Below, piece after piece: positions 1 through 10,700 of a stretch of DNA of 64,000 nt (positions within the stretch are counted from its first letter, which is position 1; each line of letters starts with the position of its first letter). A model generated the notes under the pieces. That model had not been told where the DNA came from, ran no database searches, and worked only from the letters and a program-made list of their open reading frames with translations. A program made the position numbers and the translations under genes. Location: assembly GCF_037076345.1 (NCBI RefSeq), contig NZ_AP024702.1, positions 310,001 through 374,000 on the forward strand, read 5' to 3'. This DNA is from Haloferula helveola (lineage in GTDB: Bacteria > Verrucomicrobiota > Verrucomicrobiia > Verrucomicrobiales > Akkermansiaceae).

Positions 1-1338
1 TTCGCCGCGACCCAGGCGCCAGAGACCTTTGCCAAGCAGTGCGTCGATTGCGTTGTCGAGGTTCTTCTCCTCTCCACCGGCGGCCACCGCCTCGAGCATC
101 GAGATGTCCGGGCTCGGGTTCTTGCCGAAAGATGCCACCATCGCTCTCGCGTCGGCGGGACTCGTGTTCTTCCAGTCGAACGGAATCTTCGGGGCGAACT
201 GGGTATTGAAGAGTTCGGGATTCTGTCCGGCGAATTTGCGGAATTCGTCAGGGGTAAGGATTTCCGGTCCCCGCTCATAGTAACCCGGCCTCCAGGTCTT
301 CAGGAGCTCGGTCAGTTGGAGCGGACTAAGCTTCGGAATCGCGTCGCGAATCTGCGACATCTTCTCGTCGGCGCGATCCGGCCAGTACTTCACCGGATCA
401 TCCCGATAGTGAGGGCTGTTGCTGCCGCCTGCCCAGTCGGTCTGGACGCGTTCGGCGTAACCGGGGAATCTGGCAAGCAGGGCCTTTGACTCGGCAAGCG
501 GAGCTTCCACCTGTTCTCCGTCGAGCATGCCCATGATGTAGGCTTTGACCGAAACCTGCCAGTCGAGCAGCAGTCTCAGCTCTTCATCGAACGTCATGCC
601 CTCCGTCAGCTCCTTAACATGGCTGACGAACTCGTCGCTCAGGCGATCCTGCGCCATATCGAGGCGGGTACCGCGAATCGAGTTGAGAAGCCAAAGGAAG
701 TCACCCTCGTAGAGCGCGAGCAACAGATCATCCGATACCTTCGTCTTCACCAGCCCGAGCAAACGAAGCGCGACCCCTTCCCGGTCATTGCGGCGCTCGG
801 CTTCGTCCAGGAACCAGCGGTCGTACTGGCGGAATCTCGCGTTCGACGCGAGATGCAGCGCTTGGGTGCGTCCGAAGGCGTAGGCCGAAGCACCATCGCC
901 GAGGCGGTCAATCAGCAGGCTGTGAACCGCGATCACCGCATCGTCGGCCTCGGGCCCCGTCGGGTCGGCCGCTTTCCGCAGGAACTGCTGATGGAATGCC
1001 GCCGCCCCCTTCCAGTCACCGGCGAGCTCGGCGGCCCGACCGGCGTGATAGAGCAACACGGCATCTTGCGGAATATTCTGGCGCAGCCACTCCTCGGCCA
1101 AGGTCACCGCCTGGGCCGGCCGACCTTCGTCGATCCCCGCCTTGAGCAGCGAGAGCATGGCCGACTCCGGCTGAGTCTCAACCGCTGACGAAACGGATGC
1201 CCGCTGCTCTTCGAAAGACGCGGCGTACATCCGCTCAGGGAACGCGACGAGCAGTGCCCCGCAGGCGAGCGGAAAAACAGACCGGACTCGGAAAATCGCC
1301 ATCATGGTCAGAGGATTGGATCGGGACCGGGAAGTCAT
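1..1338 (-). CDS. Exported helical-repeat (TPR-like) protein, 3' end outside the window
   Basis: The reading frame is open for 446 codons from an ATG at 1338 to the window edge, so the C-terminus is missing. The ATG directly abuts the TAA of the upstream gene (1339-1341), which implies translational coupling as the last visible gene of a three-gene operon. An alternative start is the double ATG at 1305, which gives a more compact signal peptide (MMAIFRVRSVFPLACGALLV). The mature part is rich in Ala/Leu helices of TPR character (for example AVTLAEEWLRQN and LLYHAGRAAELAGDW). The later part contains aromatic, Pro-rich stretches without a family I recognise. It probably acts in the periplasm or at the outer membrane as a scaffold with the other two TPR proteins; that role is inferred from context only. 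Confidence 0.75.
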   Translation of the reverse strand, partial: MTSRSRSNPLTMMAIFRVRSVFPLACGALLVAFPERMYAASFEEQRASVSSAVETQPESAMLSLLKAGIDEGRPAQAVTLAEEWLRQNIPQDAVLLYHAGRAAELAGDWKGAAAFHQQFLRKAADPTGPEADDAVIAVHSLLIDRLGDGASAYAFGRTQALHLASNARFRQYDRWFLDEAERRNDREGVALRLLGLVKTKVSDDLLLALYEGDFLWLLNSIRGTRLDMAQDRLSDEFVSHVKELTEGMTFDEELRLLLDWQVSVKAYIMGMLDGEQVEAPLAESKALLARFPGYAERVQTDWAGGSNSPHYRDDPVKYWPDRADEKMSQIRDAIPKLSPLQLTELLKTWRPGYYERGPEILTPDEFRKFAGQNPELFNTQFAPKIPFDWKNTSPADARAMVASFGKNPSPDISMLEAVAAGGEEKNLDNAIDALLGKGLWRLGRGE

Positions 1339-3711
1339 TTACTCGCCGCTTTCCGACTCCTCCTCGAGTGCCGCCAACTTCTTGCGTGCCTCGGTGACGT
1401 GCTTGCTGGTCGGGTAGTCGAAGATCAACTGCCTGAGCTTTGCCTTCGCCGTTTCGTTGTCGCCCATCCGGAAACCGACGTTGGCCCACAACAGCAGCAT
1501 CTCATCGAGGAAAGCCGCATCCGGATAGTCACTGAAGACGCTCTCCAAAAGATCCGCCGCTTGGGCGAAGTCCTCGGTATCGACGTAGTGACGGACCACC
1601 CGGCCGAGGGCTTCCGCCGCAAACGAGCTCTCGGGATAGGTCTCGTAAGTCAGCCGGTAGGCGCGGATCGCCGGGCTCATCCGGTTCTGCAAGGCCGTCT
1701 CCTTGCTGAGACCCGCTTTGCCCCACTTGCTGTTGTGCTCGTCGGCCGCTTCGGCCATCTCCTCGGCCTCCTTCTGCAGCGCCTCGCCGATCCTGAACTG
1801 CGCCTCGGCACCGGAGATCGGATTCTCCAGTTCCAGCACGCGACCGTAGACATCGACCGCCTGCTTGTAATCGCCGCGGTCGGTCAGACTGCGGCCTAGC
1901 GTCATCAGCGCCTGGTCCGCCAGAACGGACTCGGGGTAAAGCCGGTTGAAGGCCAGACAGGTCGCCGTGGCCGCATCGAAGTCATCCTTCAGCAGCTCAC
2001 TCTCCCACTTGAGCTTGAACGCCTGCTCGACAAGATCGCCAGGCAGCTTGCTGCGGTTCACGATGATCGGGTCGACCTTGTCGAGCGCCTCGTTTGCACG
2101 CATCGCCGCCCGCTGATCGAGACCCATGTCCTTGTAGATGCCACCAAGGCCGGCAAGCGCCTCGGCTTCAACCGAACCCTTGCGGGCCTTCAGCAACTCT
2201 TCGAAAACGACATACTGGTCAGCCGTCACCCCCGAGTTCACCGAACCGGACACCTTGATCTTCGTCTCGGTCTCTCTCGGCTCGTCGCCGTAGAGATGGA
2301 CCGCGTCGGTATAGGTCACCACCAACTCATCGAGCTCGTCGCAATGCAGGACGTTGTCCTTGCCGTCGGGCGTCACACCATCCTCCACAGGTGCCAGCTG
2401 AATCTTGCCAAGGAACGCCCCGGTCCGGATCTGGTCACCCTCTCCGGTTTCCTCGAGCTTCACCGTCACACTGTCGCGCTCCTTCCAAACGTCCTCCTCC
2501 TCGTCCTCAAGCGCGAAGATATCGAGCATGTCTTCCGACTCTGCCGCGTCCTTGGCCTCGACCTTGTAGCGGGAGGTCACCAGCAAGGTCAGCGACTCGG
2601 CCTTCGGCGACGTATCGAGATCCGCGTCGCGCAGCATCACCACCTGCGGCTGACCCGGATAGGCGATGTAAGCGGGCGTCGAGTGGTCGCCGAGGTAAAA
2701 CCCGACGGTTCCGGTGCTCACCGCCCGGACCTTGCCGGTGCGTTCGACCCCCTTCTCGCCATCCAGAGTACTGTCATCAACGTAGGTCACCGTCAGCGTG
2801 TCACCACCGACCATCTGGATCACCCCGTCGTTCGGCTTCGGATCACCGAGCGCGGTCGGGGCCGATGCAAGCATCTCGTGCTGTTTCCCGGGGACCGGAA
2901 CACCGGTGATCGTCTCGACGTCGCCACTGCTGACCTTGACCTCGGCTTTGACCTCGACTCCGAGCTTGCGCATCACCGGCACGTCCGCGTCCTGGATCTT
3001 GGCGTAGAAACGCTCGCCGATCTCGATGCGGCCGAGATCGTCACTCCCCTCCTCCGTACCCTCGACCTCGGTGCCGACCAGCGAAAGCGAGTCGATCGCC
3101 TTATTCCAGTTCTTGAGGTTGTAGTGGCTCATGCCGATGTAGAAGTAGGCCATGTTCGCCCACTTCGTCCGGCCCGCGACTTCCGTAAGGCGGCGGAAAA
3201 GCGGGAAGCCCGCGGCATACTGGCCCGACTGGTAATGGCAGAAGCCGGCTTGGAACAACGACTCGTGGTAGAGCGCCTCCTCGTCCTCCGGCTGCTTCTC
3301 TCCGGGAACCGGCGCGAGCAGACGGGTCAGCAGCAGGAAATGACCGAGCGCCTCCTGCGTGTTGCGCTGATCGAGGAAGTGCTTGCCCATCGCCATGTGC
3401 GCCATGTGGGCAAGCATCGTGCCCTGGTTGTCGCGCACGACGGTGTTCAGCATCGCGAGCCCGCGCTCGTATTGCTTGTACTCCATCAGCTCGATCGCCT
3501 TGTCGTAGAGGTGTTTGGCCTGGCGGTCGATGTCCGCCGAAACCCGCTCGCGACCTGATCCGCCTTCCTCTTCCTGCGCGGGCAGGAGTCCGGGGATCAA
3601 CGCGATGCAGGCGGCCGCCACGATCCGGCGGTTCCACTCGTTCTTACTGAAGCTGCTCATGATGGGGGTTCGCCGTGCGGCGGAGATTCTCTTTTCCTGA
3701 TGGTCTTTCAT
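1339..3711 (-). CDS. Exported tetratricopeptide-repeat protein
   Basis: 790 codons. TPR-type helical pairs lie at about residues 55-210 (YKQYERGLAMLNTVV) and again at about 530-785 (DYKQAVDVYGRVLELE, AKLRQLIFDYP). The C-terminal part resembles the TPR half of YbgF/CpoB-like and BamD-like proteins. The middle (about 215-500) is acidic and beta-rich with no recognised fold. The start at 3711 overlaps the upstream stop (ATGA) and has GAGG seven bases ahead, supporting coupled translation. A start at 3660 (MSSFSKNEWNRR) would give a cleaner signal peptide ending near LLPAQ, so both remain possible. Middle gene of the operon; likely an envelope scaffold or assembly protein, function unknown. Confidence 0.85.
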   Translation of the reverse strand: MKDHQEKRISAARRTPIMSSFSKNEWNRRIVAAACIALIPGLLPAQEEEGGSGRERVSADIDRQAKHLYDKAIELMEYKQYERGLAMLNTVVRDNQGTMLAHMAHMAMGKHFLDQRNTQEALGHFLLLTRLLAPVPGEKQPEDEEALYHESLFQAGFCHYQSGQYAAGFPLFRRLTEVAGRTKWANMAYFYIGMSHYNLKNWNKAIDSLSLVGTEVEGTEEGSDDLGRIEIGERFYAKIQDADVPVMRKLGVEVKAEVKVSSGDVETITGVPVPGKQHEMLASAPTALGDPKPNDGVIQMVGGDTLTVTYVDDSTLDGEKGVERTGKVRAVSTGTVGFYLGDHSTPAYIAYPGQPQVVMLRDADLDTSPKAESLTLLVTSRYKVEAKDAAESEDMLDIFALEDEEEDVWKERDSVTVKLEETGEGDQIRTGAFLGKIQLAPVEDGVTPDGKDNVLHCDELDELVVTYTDAVHLYGDEPRETETKIKVSGSVNSGVTADQYVVFEELLKARKGSVEAEALAGLGGIYKDMGLDQRAAMRANEALDKVDPIIVNRSKLPGDLVEQAFKLKWESELLKDDFDAATATCLAFNRLYPESVLADQALMTLGRSLTDRGDYKQAVDVYGRVLELENPISGAEAQFRIGEALQKEAEEMAEAADEHNSKWGKAGLSKETALQNRMSPAIRAYRLTYETYPESSFAAEALGRVVRHYVDTEDFAQAADLLESVFSDYPDAAFLDEMLLLWANVGFRMGDNETAKAKLRQLIFDYPTSKHVTEARKKLAALEEESESGE

Positions 3712-5462
3712 TCCTCGGCCTCGGCCTCGCCTCCGGTCAGCGCGACGCCGTAGCTCTCGAGCCGGTTGTGGGCGTCGCTCGACTCCCTGCTCTTCGGGTA
3801 ACGCTTGAGGACCGTCCTCAACTGGTTGACCTCCCTGCCCTTGTCGCCGGAGACCCGGTAAATATCGGCCGCCTTCATGCAGGCCTGGGAGGCGACTCCG
3901 CCGCCGACCGCTTCAAGCTCACGGACGGTCTTGATCGCCTGGTCATAGCTTCCGAGGGCCACCAGACAGTCGGTGATGCCCCAGGTCGAAGCGGGCTGCT
4001 CGTTCGCCGCACGAAACGCCTTGATCGCTTCCTCGTGCCGACCCAGCCCCTGCAACAGGCGGGCCTTCGTCAGCATCAGCCCGCCCGAGTATTTCGGCGA
4101 CTTCAGCAATTCCGGCAACTCGGCGAGCGCCTTCTCCATGTTCGGAGGATTCCGATGACTACGGGCATTGTAGTAGTCGAACCGGGACTTCGTAGCGAAG
4201 AGCTTGTCCTTCATCCGGGCAAAGTAGCGGAAGACAACCTCCTCCGATTCGTAGTTTGCGACGAAATCGGCGAATTTCCTCAGTTCCTCGTCGCTCATGC
4301 CGTCGGTGCTGACCGTACGCATGACCTGTTGAGCCTCCTCGTGCATCCCCAGCGGGTGCCGCAGCCGGTTCATCAGGGAAAGCTTCTCCGGCGTCTTGAG
4401 ACCCGGGAGGAACTCCTTGATCCTGTCGGCGAAGAATTTCGCGCGGAGCTCGGGCACAACGTTGTAGTAGCCGCACCACTGCAGGACCCGGTCGACATCC
4501 GCCGACTTCTCGGCGAACTGCTTCTCCATCCGCGCCACCCACGAGTCCCGGTCCTTCTCGTGCGCCATCTGGGCATCGCACCAAAGCTTGCGGAGGTCAT
4601 CGTGTTCCTTGAACCGGTCACCCATCTTCGCACTCCAGTAGGAGCAGGCCTCCACCCGTTTCTCCGGATCACCGGTCCCGAGCGCCGAGCCGAGAGCCGC
4701 CGACCAGTAACGCGGGTCTTCCTCCGGGTTGTCTGTCTTCTGGCCGCGACCATCGAAGCCGTTCGCCGCCACGTAGAATTCCTTCAGCTTGTCATGGTTC
4801 GGACTCCGCACCGCGTAATGGGCAAGCACCGCCTTGCGCGCCTCCTCGGCGGCTCTCGGATTGCTCTTCAGGAAAGCGACAGCGGTTCGCCAGTGATACT
4901 CGGCCGCTTCGTCGAACCGTCCCAACTCCTCCATTGCCTTTCCGAGGTATGTCAGCGCGGACCCCGAGTTCGGCTGGGCGACGTAGTCGTCGTCCTTCAC
5001 CATCCGCGCCCACACAGCGGTCTTCTTCGCGCCGTCGCCATTCTGACCATGGCACTCGCCGATGTGATAGAGCGCGGCGGCGGCGTAGCGGACATCATCG
5101 GGGAAGTAGTCGACGACATCCTGGTAGGCCTTGATCGCGGCGTTGCGCTTGTCGAGTTTGTGCAGGCAGCGACCCATCCTCAGCAGCACGTAGGGCAGCG
5201 CCTCGCTCTTCGGGAACTCGAACGAGTAGGCCTTGTAGGCCGCATACGCTCCCTTGAAGTCCTGCTTGTTGTAGAGCTTGTCCGCATCCTCGAGATTCAA
5301 GCCTTCGAAGGTGTCGAGCTTGGCAAACGCCTCGCCGGGATACCCGATCTCCTCCCCCGCCTTCTGCGCCTGCAGGTCGCCGGTAGCCAACCCCGCGGCG
5401 AACAGAATCGCCAGCATCCGAAACGCGGTGTTCGCCCCTTGTCCTTCCTTTCTTCTCGTCAT
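3708..5462 (-). CDS. Exported tetratricopeptide-repeat protein, first gene of operon
   Basis: 584 codons from the ATG at 5462 (MTRRKEGQGANTAFRML). I chose this over an upstream in-frame start at 5561 because it is followed by a plausible signal peptide (MLAILFAAGLATGDLQAQ). TPR motifs are clear at about residues 70-190 (FKGAYAAYKAYSFEFPKS, RNAAIKAYQDVVDYFPDD, FDEAAEYHWRTAVAFL) and near the C-terminus (HEEAIKAFRAANEQ, YDQAIKTVRELEAVGG, LRTVLKRYPKSRESSDA). Its TGA overlaps the ATG of the next gene. The three consecutive TPR genes suggest proteins that form one envelope complex, perhaps for handling large exported polymers; this is inference. Confidence 0.85.
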   Translation of the reverse strand: MTRRKEGQGANTAFRMLAILFAAGLATGDLQAQKAGEEIGYPGEAFAKLDTFEGLNLEDADKLYNKQDFKGAYAAYKAYSFEFPKSEALPYVLLRMGRCLHKLDKRNAAIKAYQDVVDYFPDDVRYAAAALYHIGECHGQNGDGAKKTAVWARMVKDDDYVAQPNSGSALTYLGKAMEELGRFDEAAEYHWRTAVAFLKSNPRAAEEARKAVLAHYAVRSPNHDKLKEFYVAANGFDGRGQKTDNPEEDPRYWSAALGSALGTGDPEKRVEACSYWSAKMGDRFKEHDDLRKLWCDAQMAHEKDRDSWVARMEKQFAEKSADVDRVLQWCGYYNVVPELRAKFFADRIKEFLPGLKTPEKLSLMNRLRHPLGMHEEAQQVMRTVSTDGMSDEELRKFADFVANYESEEVVFRYFARMKDKLFATKSRFDYYNARSHRNPPNMEKALAELPELLKSPKYSGGLMLTKARLLQGLGRHEEAIKAFRAANEQPASTWGITDCLVALGSYDQAIKTVRELEAVGGGVASQACMKAADIYRVSGDKGREVNQLRTVLKRYPKSRESSDAHNRLESYGVALTGGEAEAEE

Positions 5463-5718
5463 GAATCGATGGGTATCGCCCAGCTCTAAACTACCCAGAC
5501 GCCGAAGGAATCTTTTCCACGATCCGCGGCGTTTGACTTGGATAGAACCGGACATCCGCACCTACGAGACCTCGGCCCGTATGCGGTCAGCTTAAACGCG
5601 AATTTTGATCGCGGATTCGCGCCATCCGTGAGCCGGGGTCTGGAAGCCATCCCGAACCCCGGAATTTCCCGGCCGTTCCGGGCTTGCGGGGGCTCGCGGT
5701 TCCCCTCACTTGTAGGTT

Positions 5719-6468
5719 GTGAAACGACGCCAATTCCTCCGCTCATCCGCCGCCATCGCAGCCACCACCGGCAGCCTGTCCGCCACCGCCGATGCAGCCT
5801 CCGATTCCGACGCCTCGACGGTCACCCTGAAGAAGGGCGACGTGGTTCTCTTCCAAGGAGACTCGATCACCGACGCGGGTCGGAACCGCAAGACGCAGGC
5901 GGAGCCGAACAACGGTTCCGCCCTCGGCCGCGGATACGCCGCGATCATCGCCGGCGAGCTCCTCGTCGACCACAGGGAACTCGAACTCAAGACCTACAAC
6001 CGGGGCATCTCCGGCCACAAGGTGCCGGACCTCGACAAGCGTTGGCAGGAGGACACGATCAACCTCAAGCCCGCGGTGCTCAGCATCCTGATCGGCGTGA
6101 ATGACATCTGGCACAAGATGAACGGTCGCTACGACGGCACGCCGGAAACCTACCGCGACGGATTCGCTGCCCTGCTCGAGCGCACGAAGAAGGCGCTACC
6201 CGATGTGACCCTCGCGATCTGCGAGCCATTCGCGCTGCGCTGCGGCGCGGTGAAAGACAGCTGGTTCCCCGAGTTCGACGAACGAAAGGCATTCGCGAAG
6301 GAGGTTGCCAAGGGCGCGGGCGCCATCTGGGTTCCGTTCCAGGAAGCCTTCGATGACGCCGTCGCGGCCGGAACCACTCCCGATTTCTGGGCAGGTGACG
6401 GCGTGCACCCGTCGGTGGCCGGCCACGCCCTCATGGCGCGTACATGGCGGAAAGCCGTCGGCATCTGA
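5719..6468 (+). CDS. SGNH/GDSL-family hydrolase (esterase), Tat-type signal
   Basis: 249 codons, starting at GTG. The N-terminus MKRRQFLRSSAAIAA is a twin-arginine-like signal. SGNH blocks are all visible: block I GDSITDAGR with nucleophile Ser49, the RGISGH glycine region, block III GVNDIWH with Asn128, and block V GDGVHPSVAGH with Asp227 and His230. These families remove acyl, often acetyl, groups from glycans or lipids; the spacing and length fit the bacterial SGNH_hydro group close to rhamnogalacturonan acetylesterases. The next gene (ThuA) follows after 12 bases on the same strand, so the two are probably co-transcribed. The exact substrate cannot be read from the sequence. Confidence 0.9.
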   Translation: MKRRQFLRSSAAIAATTGSLSATADAASDSDASTVTLKKGDVVLFQGDSITDAGRNRKTQAEPNNGSALGRGYAAIIAGELLVDHRELELKTYNRGISGHKVPDLDKRWQEDTINLKPAVLSILIGVNDIWHKMNGRYDGTPETYRDGFAALLERTKKALPDVTLAICEPFALRCGAVKDSWFPEFDERKAFAKEVAKGAGAIWVPFQEAFDDAVAAGTTPDFWAGDGVHPSVAGHALMARTWRKAVGI

Positions 6469-6480
6469 CCTCGGTGTCCC

Positions 6481-7524
6481 ATGAGAATCACCCCACCCCT
6501 TCGAGTCCTCGCCCCGATCGTCACCGCTGGTATGGCTTTTGGCGCGGATCCCCACCCGGTTCCCGATGGTGAGCAATGGCTGACCTATCCGGGAGGCGAC
6601 GGCCCGGGCGCGGGCAAGCACGTGGTGCTCATCGCAGCCGACCAGGAATACCGCAGCGAGCAGGCCATGCCGATGCTCGCCGGGGTCCTCTCGAAGCACC
6701 ATGGCTTCCACTGCACGGTGCTCTTCGGAGTGAATGAGGACGGCCTCGTCGACCCCACCCTTCCGGTCTATCCGGAGAAGGGAAAGGAGTCGGAATTCAA
6801 AGAGCACCACATTCCCGGCATCGAGCACCTCGCGAAGGCCGATCTTGTGATCTTCTTCCACCGGCTGCTGACCCTCCCGGACGATGAGATGAAGCCCATC
6901 GTCGACTACCTCGACTCGGGCAAGCCCTTCATCGCGCTGCGCACGGCCAATCACGGATTCCGCGGCAAGCTCCCCTACGAGATCGACGGCAAGAAAGTCG
7001 GCTTCGGCGAAATCGTCGGCGGCGCTTTCATGAGCCACCATGGCAACTGGAGCCGCGACTCGACCCGTGGCGACATCGTTCCTGCGATGAAGGACCACCC
7101 CATCCTCACCGGGGTGAAGGACATCTGGGGAACGACCGACGTCTACCGCACGTTCAAGGAAGGCGAAGGCCTGCCGGAGGGCTGCACCGCCCTCGTCCAC
7201 GGCCAACCGCTGATCGGCCGCGAGCAGGGCGGCGCCGACAACCCTGACAAGGAGCCCTTGCCGGTCGTTTGGTTCAAGAACTGGAAGACCAGCAATGACA
7301 AGGAGGCACGGGTCCTCCACTCGACCATGGGCAGCGCCAAGGACCTCAGAAATCCGGGACTTCGCCGACTCGTGGTCAACGGCGTTTACTGGGGTCTTGA
7401 GATGGAAGACCAAATCACCCCGGACAGCAGCGTCGACTACGTCGGAAAGTATGAGCCGCTCGATAGCGGGTTCGCCTACGAGAAGCTGGGAGTGAAACCG
7501 CATCCGGCTTCCCACTACCGGTAG
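6481..7524 (+). CDS. ThuA-domain protein, exported
   Basis: 347 codons. A short signal peptide (LAPIVTAGMAFGA) precedes a ThuA-like domain covering most of the protein. It shows the class-I glutamine-amidotransferase-like fold typical of the family: KHVVLIAADQEYRSEQAMP at the first strand, ADLVIFFHRLLTLP, FIALRTANHGF, and a HHGNW-containing loop. ThuA proteins are linked to sugar (trehalose and other disaccharide) utilisation, and exported versions are very common in PVC bacteria next to DUF1080 and heme proteins. Reaction unknown. It lies 12 bases after the SGNH hydrolase, so is likely in the same transcript. Confidence 0.88.
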   Translation: MRITPPLRVLAPIVTAGMAFGADPHPVPDGEQWLTYPGGDGPGAGKHVVLIAADQEYRSEQAMPMLAGVLSKHHGFHCTVLFGVNEDGLVDPTLPVYPEKGKESEFKEHHIPGIEHLAKADLVIFFHRLLTLPDDEMKPIVDYLDSGKPFIALRTANHGFRGKLPYEIDGKKVGFGEIVGGAFMSHHGNWSRDSTRGDIVPAMKDHPILTGVKDIWGTTDVYRTFKEGEGLPEGCTALVHGQPLIGREQGGADNPDKEPLPVVWFKNWKTSNDKEARVLHSTMGSAKDLRNPGLRRLVVNGVYWGLEMEDQITPDSSVDYVGKYEPLDSGFAYEKLGVKPHPASHYR

Positions 7525-7742
7525 ACCGTTTGCCGCAAGTAGTTGCCGAAACGGCCGAGCCTGCGGGAGCCAAGACCAAGGCGCGAGGAAGGACGTGGAT
7601 CAAGATCCACAGCCGACGAGCAACGCTGGCAATGGCTCCCGCAGGCCGGAACCCCGAGAACCGATCCGCGAAGCGGCTTTCGTTCCAACCAAAAGACTAT
7701 CCCGCTTCGGCAAGGACTTCTGGCAAGTGGTCTAAAGAAAAA

Positions 7743-7772
7743 ACGCCGGCCCCGCTGTAGCGGAGCCGGCGT
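7743..7772 (-). terminator. Rho-independent terminator of P1
   Basis: A long inverted repeat (ACGCCGGC-CCGCT, loop, AGCGG-GCCGGCGT) lies about 20 bases beyond the P1 stop codon. On the minus strand the hairpin is followed directly by TTTTTTCTTT, a good U-tract. The arms and flanks are nearly the same as the hairpin after P4 (26416-26445). Confidence 0.85.
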
Positions 7773-7791
7773 GGGAATCGATTGGAACGGA

Positions 7792-10700
7792 TCAGTTCTC
7801 GGCCGCGCTGAGACGTCCGAACAGGGTGCCGCTGCCCGACGCGAAGCTGTCGGGAATTTTCACCGTCACCGTGTCCGTCGGGCTGCCGTCAACAACGACC
7901 ACTTCCACCCCGCTTCCGAGCGTCTGGCTCGTCAGCGGAATCACGTCGCTGTTCGACAGCGAAAGGTCGCCTCCGTAGTCGACGCTCAGCACCACAGGCG
8001 CAATGCCGTCGAGACGCTCGAAGGTGAGGGTCAGGAAACCCGGCTCGGTGGCCACCGCCGGCAGCAATCCGAGCGCGTTGGCATTCACGTCCGACGCTCC
8101 GAGTGCGAAGGCCAAGCCGTTGTCGACCCCGTCGCCGTTGGCATCATCTTCGAACAACGCGCCTCCCGACCACGCCGCATACGGCGTCTGCCCGGTGCCC
8201 GTCAGGTTGATCACATACGGATTCTCGTCGCCGTCGTTGTTGGCGATCGACAGCGCCGCGCTCTTCGCTCCGGCCGTCGCTGGCGCGAACTGGATCGTGA
8301 ACGTCGTCGTGCCGCCTGCCGACGCCACCGGCGTGACCGGCACCGCCGTCACCGTGAAGTCCGCCGCGTCCGTTCCGGTCACATCCACCAGGGGTGCTCC
8401 CGTCAGGTCCAGTGCGGCCGAACCGCTGTTGCGGATCGTGAAGGTCAGCGGGGCGTTGCCTCCCAGCGTCACCGTGCCGAAGTCCTGTGAGCCGCCGCTG
8501 GCGATCTCGGTCAGCGCCGGTTGCTCGACGGCGATTTCAGGCGCGCCGCCTCCCACTCCGGTCACCGTCAGCACGCCGTCGCCGAGGATCCACGGCACTT
8601 CGAAGTCCACTCCGCCCAGACCCGTCCGGCCGTAGGTGCCCGCGGGCTGCGCCACCGTCGCCACCACCAGTTGCTGGATCGTGTCGGTGTTGTTGCCCAT
8701 CTCCAGTAGGATCCCGTTGTAGGTCCCGCTCGGCCATCCGCTGTTCGCGTTGCCCTGGCTGTCGAGCGTCAGCGTCGCGCTGTCGGCGAACACGTCGCTC
8801 GCCTCGAGCTTCAGGATCGCTCCCCGGTCGTCCGCGTTGCTGCGCGGGTTCACCGTCACGTCTCCGGCTCCCGCCGATCCCGCGGCCTCGAATTCCACCA
8901 GATATCGGTCTTCGGCATCGAACACCAAGCCGCCGCTGAAGCTGTTGGCCTGCGTGAAGCGCACGATCGCCCGGTTGTCCTTCAGGTGCACCATGCTCCC
9001 CGTGCCGGTGATCGGACCGGAGAAAAGCCGGGTCCGTCCGTGCGTCGCGTTGCTCTGCGAGCGGAACTCGTTGGTCCCCGTCAGGTCCAGCCCAGGGTAG
9101 GTCGTCGTATACTGCGTCTCGTCCTGGATCGTCGCGTCCTCCATTCCGATCGTCCCCGTGCCCAGCGCGTTCTCAGAGCCTGACACGTTGTTGATCCGCA
9201 GCGAAGAGCCCGATTCCATCGTCAGCCCGCCGGAATACGGGAAGGTCGATCCGTTCTGCACCTGCGCCGCGATCCCGGTGGCGATGGTCGCCGGATACGT
9301 GCCGAAGGGCGGAAATCCAGAGTCCCAGTTCGCTCCCGTGTTCCAGCTGTCCGAGCCGCCCGCGTCGGCCGTCATCGTGATATTCGGCGGAGAGCCCGCC
9401 AGCACCGTGAAGGTCGTGTCGTCGGCGAACGGACCGTTGAGCGTGTTGCCGAAAAGGTCGTCGAAGCTCGCGCTCGCCGCCGCTCCGAGCGTGAAGTCGC
9501 CCGTCCCGGTCACCGTCGCCACCACCTCGAACTCGTTGACGTCGGTCTGCGTCACGCTGTCGATCGTGAACGGCGCGCCGCCGCCCGTCGCGTTCTCGAA
9601 GTCCGCCACCGTCACCGCCGAGTTCACCACCTCGTCGAAGGTCAGCGTGTAGAGCACCGTGCCGCCCACATACAGGTTCGTCGTGATCCCGGAGATCGGA
9701 TCGGTGATCGCCGGCGGATTGACCACCACGTCCGCCGGAGCGCCCGTCACCGTCAGGACCGCGTCCCCCTCGATCCACGACACCTCGTTGTCCGGCGCGC
9801 CGGGAGATCCCACACGGCCGTACGTCCCGGCAGGATAGGCGAAGCCCTCCTTGTTGAGGAACTGCACCGTGTTGTCCGCGTCCATCCGCAGGCTCGCGTT
9901 GCTCGTCCCGTTCGGGCCTTCGCCGAAAATGTTCAGCGTCGCAGTGGCCGCGATCGCACCGCTCGCGTCGAACTCGAGCTTGTGCATCCGGCGGTCCGTC
10001 GAGTTGACCGGGCTCAGCGTCACGTCACCCACACCGAATGCCCCGGCCACCGAACCGGTCACCGTGCCCGCGTTGCCGCCCCGGCCGGCGATCGTGCTCA
10101 CCACCAGACCATCGAATGTGTTTGCCGCCCCGAAGCTGTGGTTGCCCGTCGAGGTGTTCGACTGAAGCGTGAACTGGTGGGCTCCGGTAATCGGGTTGGC
10201 GAAGGTGAAGTTCGCAGGAGTCTGGGTCGACTCGCCCGCGCTGAACGTCGCGTCGCCGAGCAGTTCTACCTCCGGGACCGTGACGTTGGTCTGGGTCCGG
10301 CCCTTTACCAGCGCACCGTCGCCCATCGTGATCGTCGTCTGGCCCGGGGTGCCCAGCGCGTTGTACGAGTTCGGCCGGTTGGTCGTCCAACCGATCTGGA
10401 GCGTCGAGTTCGACTCCATCGTCAGGTCGCCCGTATATGCTGGCGTGGCGTCGTCCCACGCCACCACGTAGGCTCCGGAGGGAATCAAAACATTGAACGA
10501 ACCGTTCGGCACCTGGGTGCCGTCCCAGTTGCCGGCCGTGTTCCAGGTGTTCTGGCCCCCCGTGCTGTTCGGGCCCGTGTAGGTCAGAACCGGCTCGAAC
10601 AAGGTGACGCTGCCAGCCGTCGTCGACGTCTTGCCGAGCGAATCGGTCACCCGCAGCTGGATCGTATTCTCGCCCTCGACCATTCCGTACACGCCGGTAA

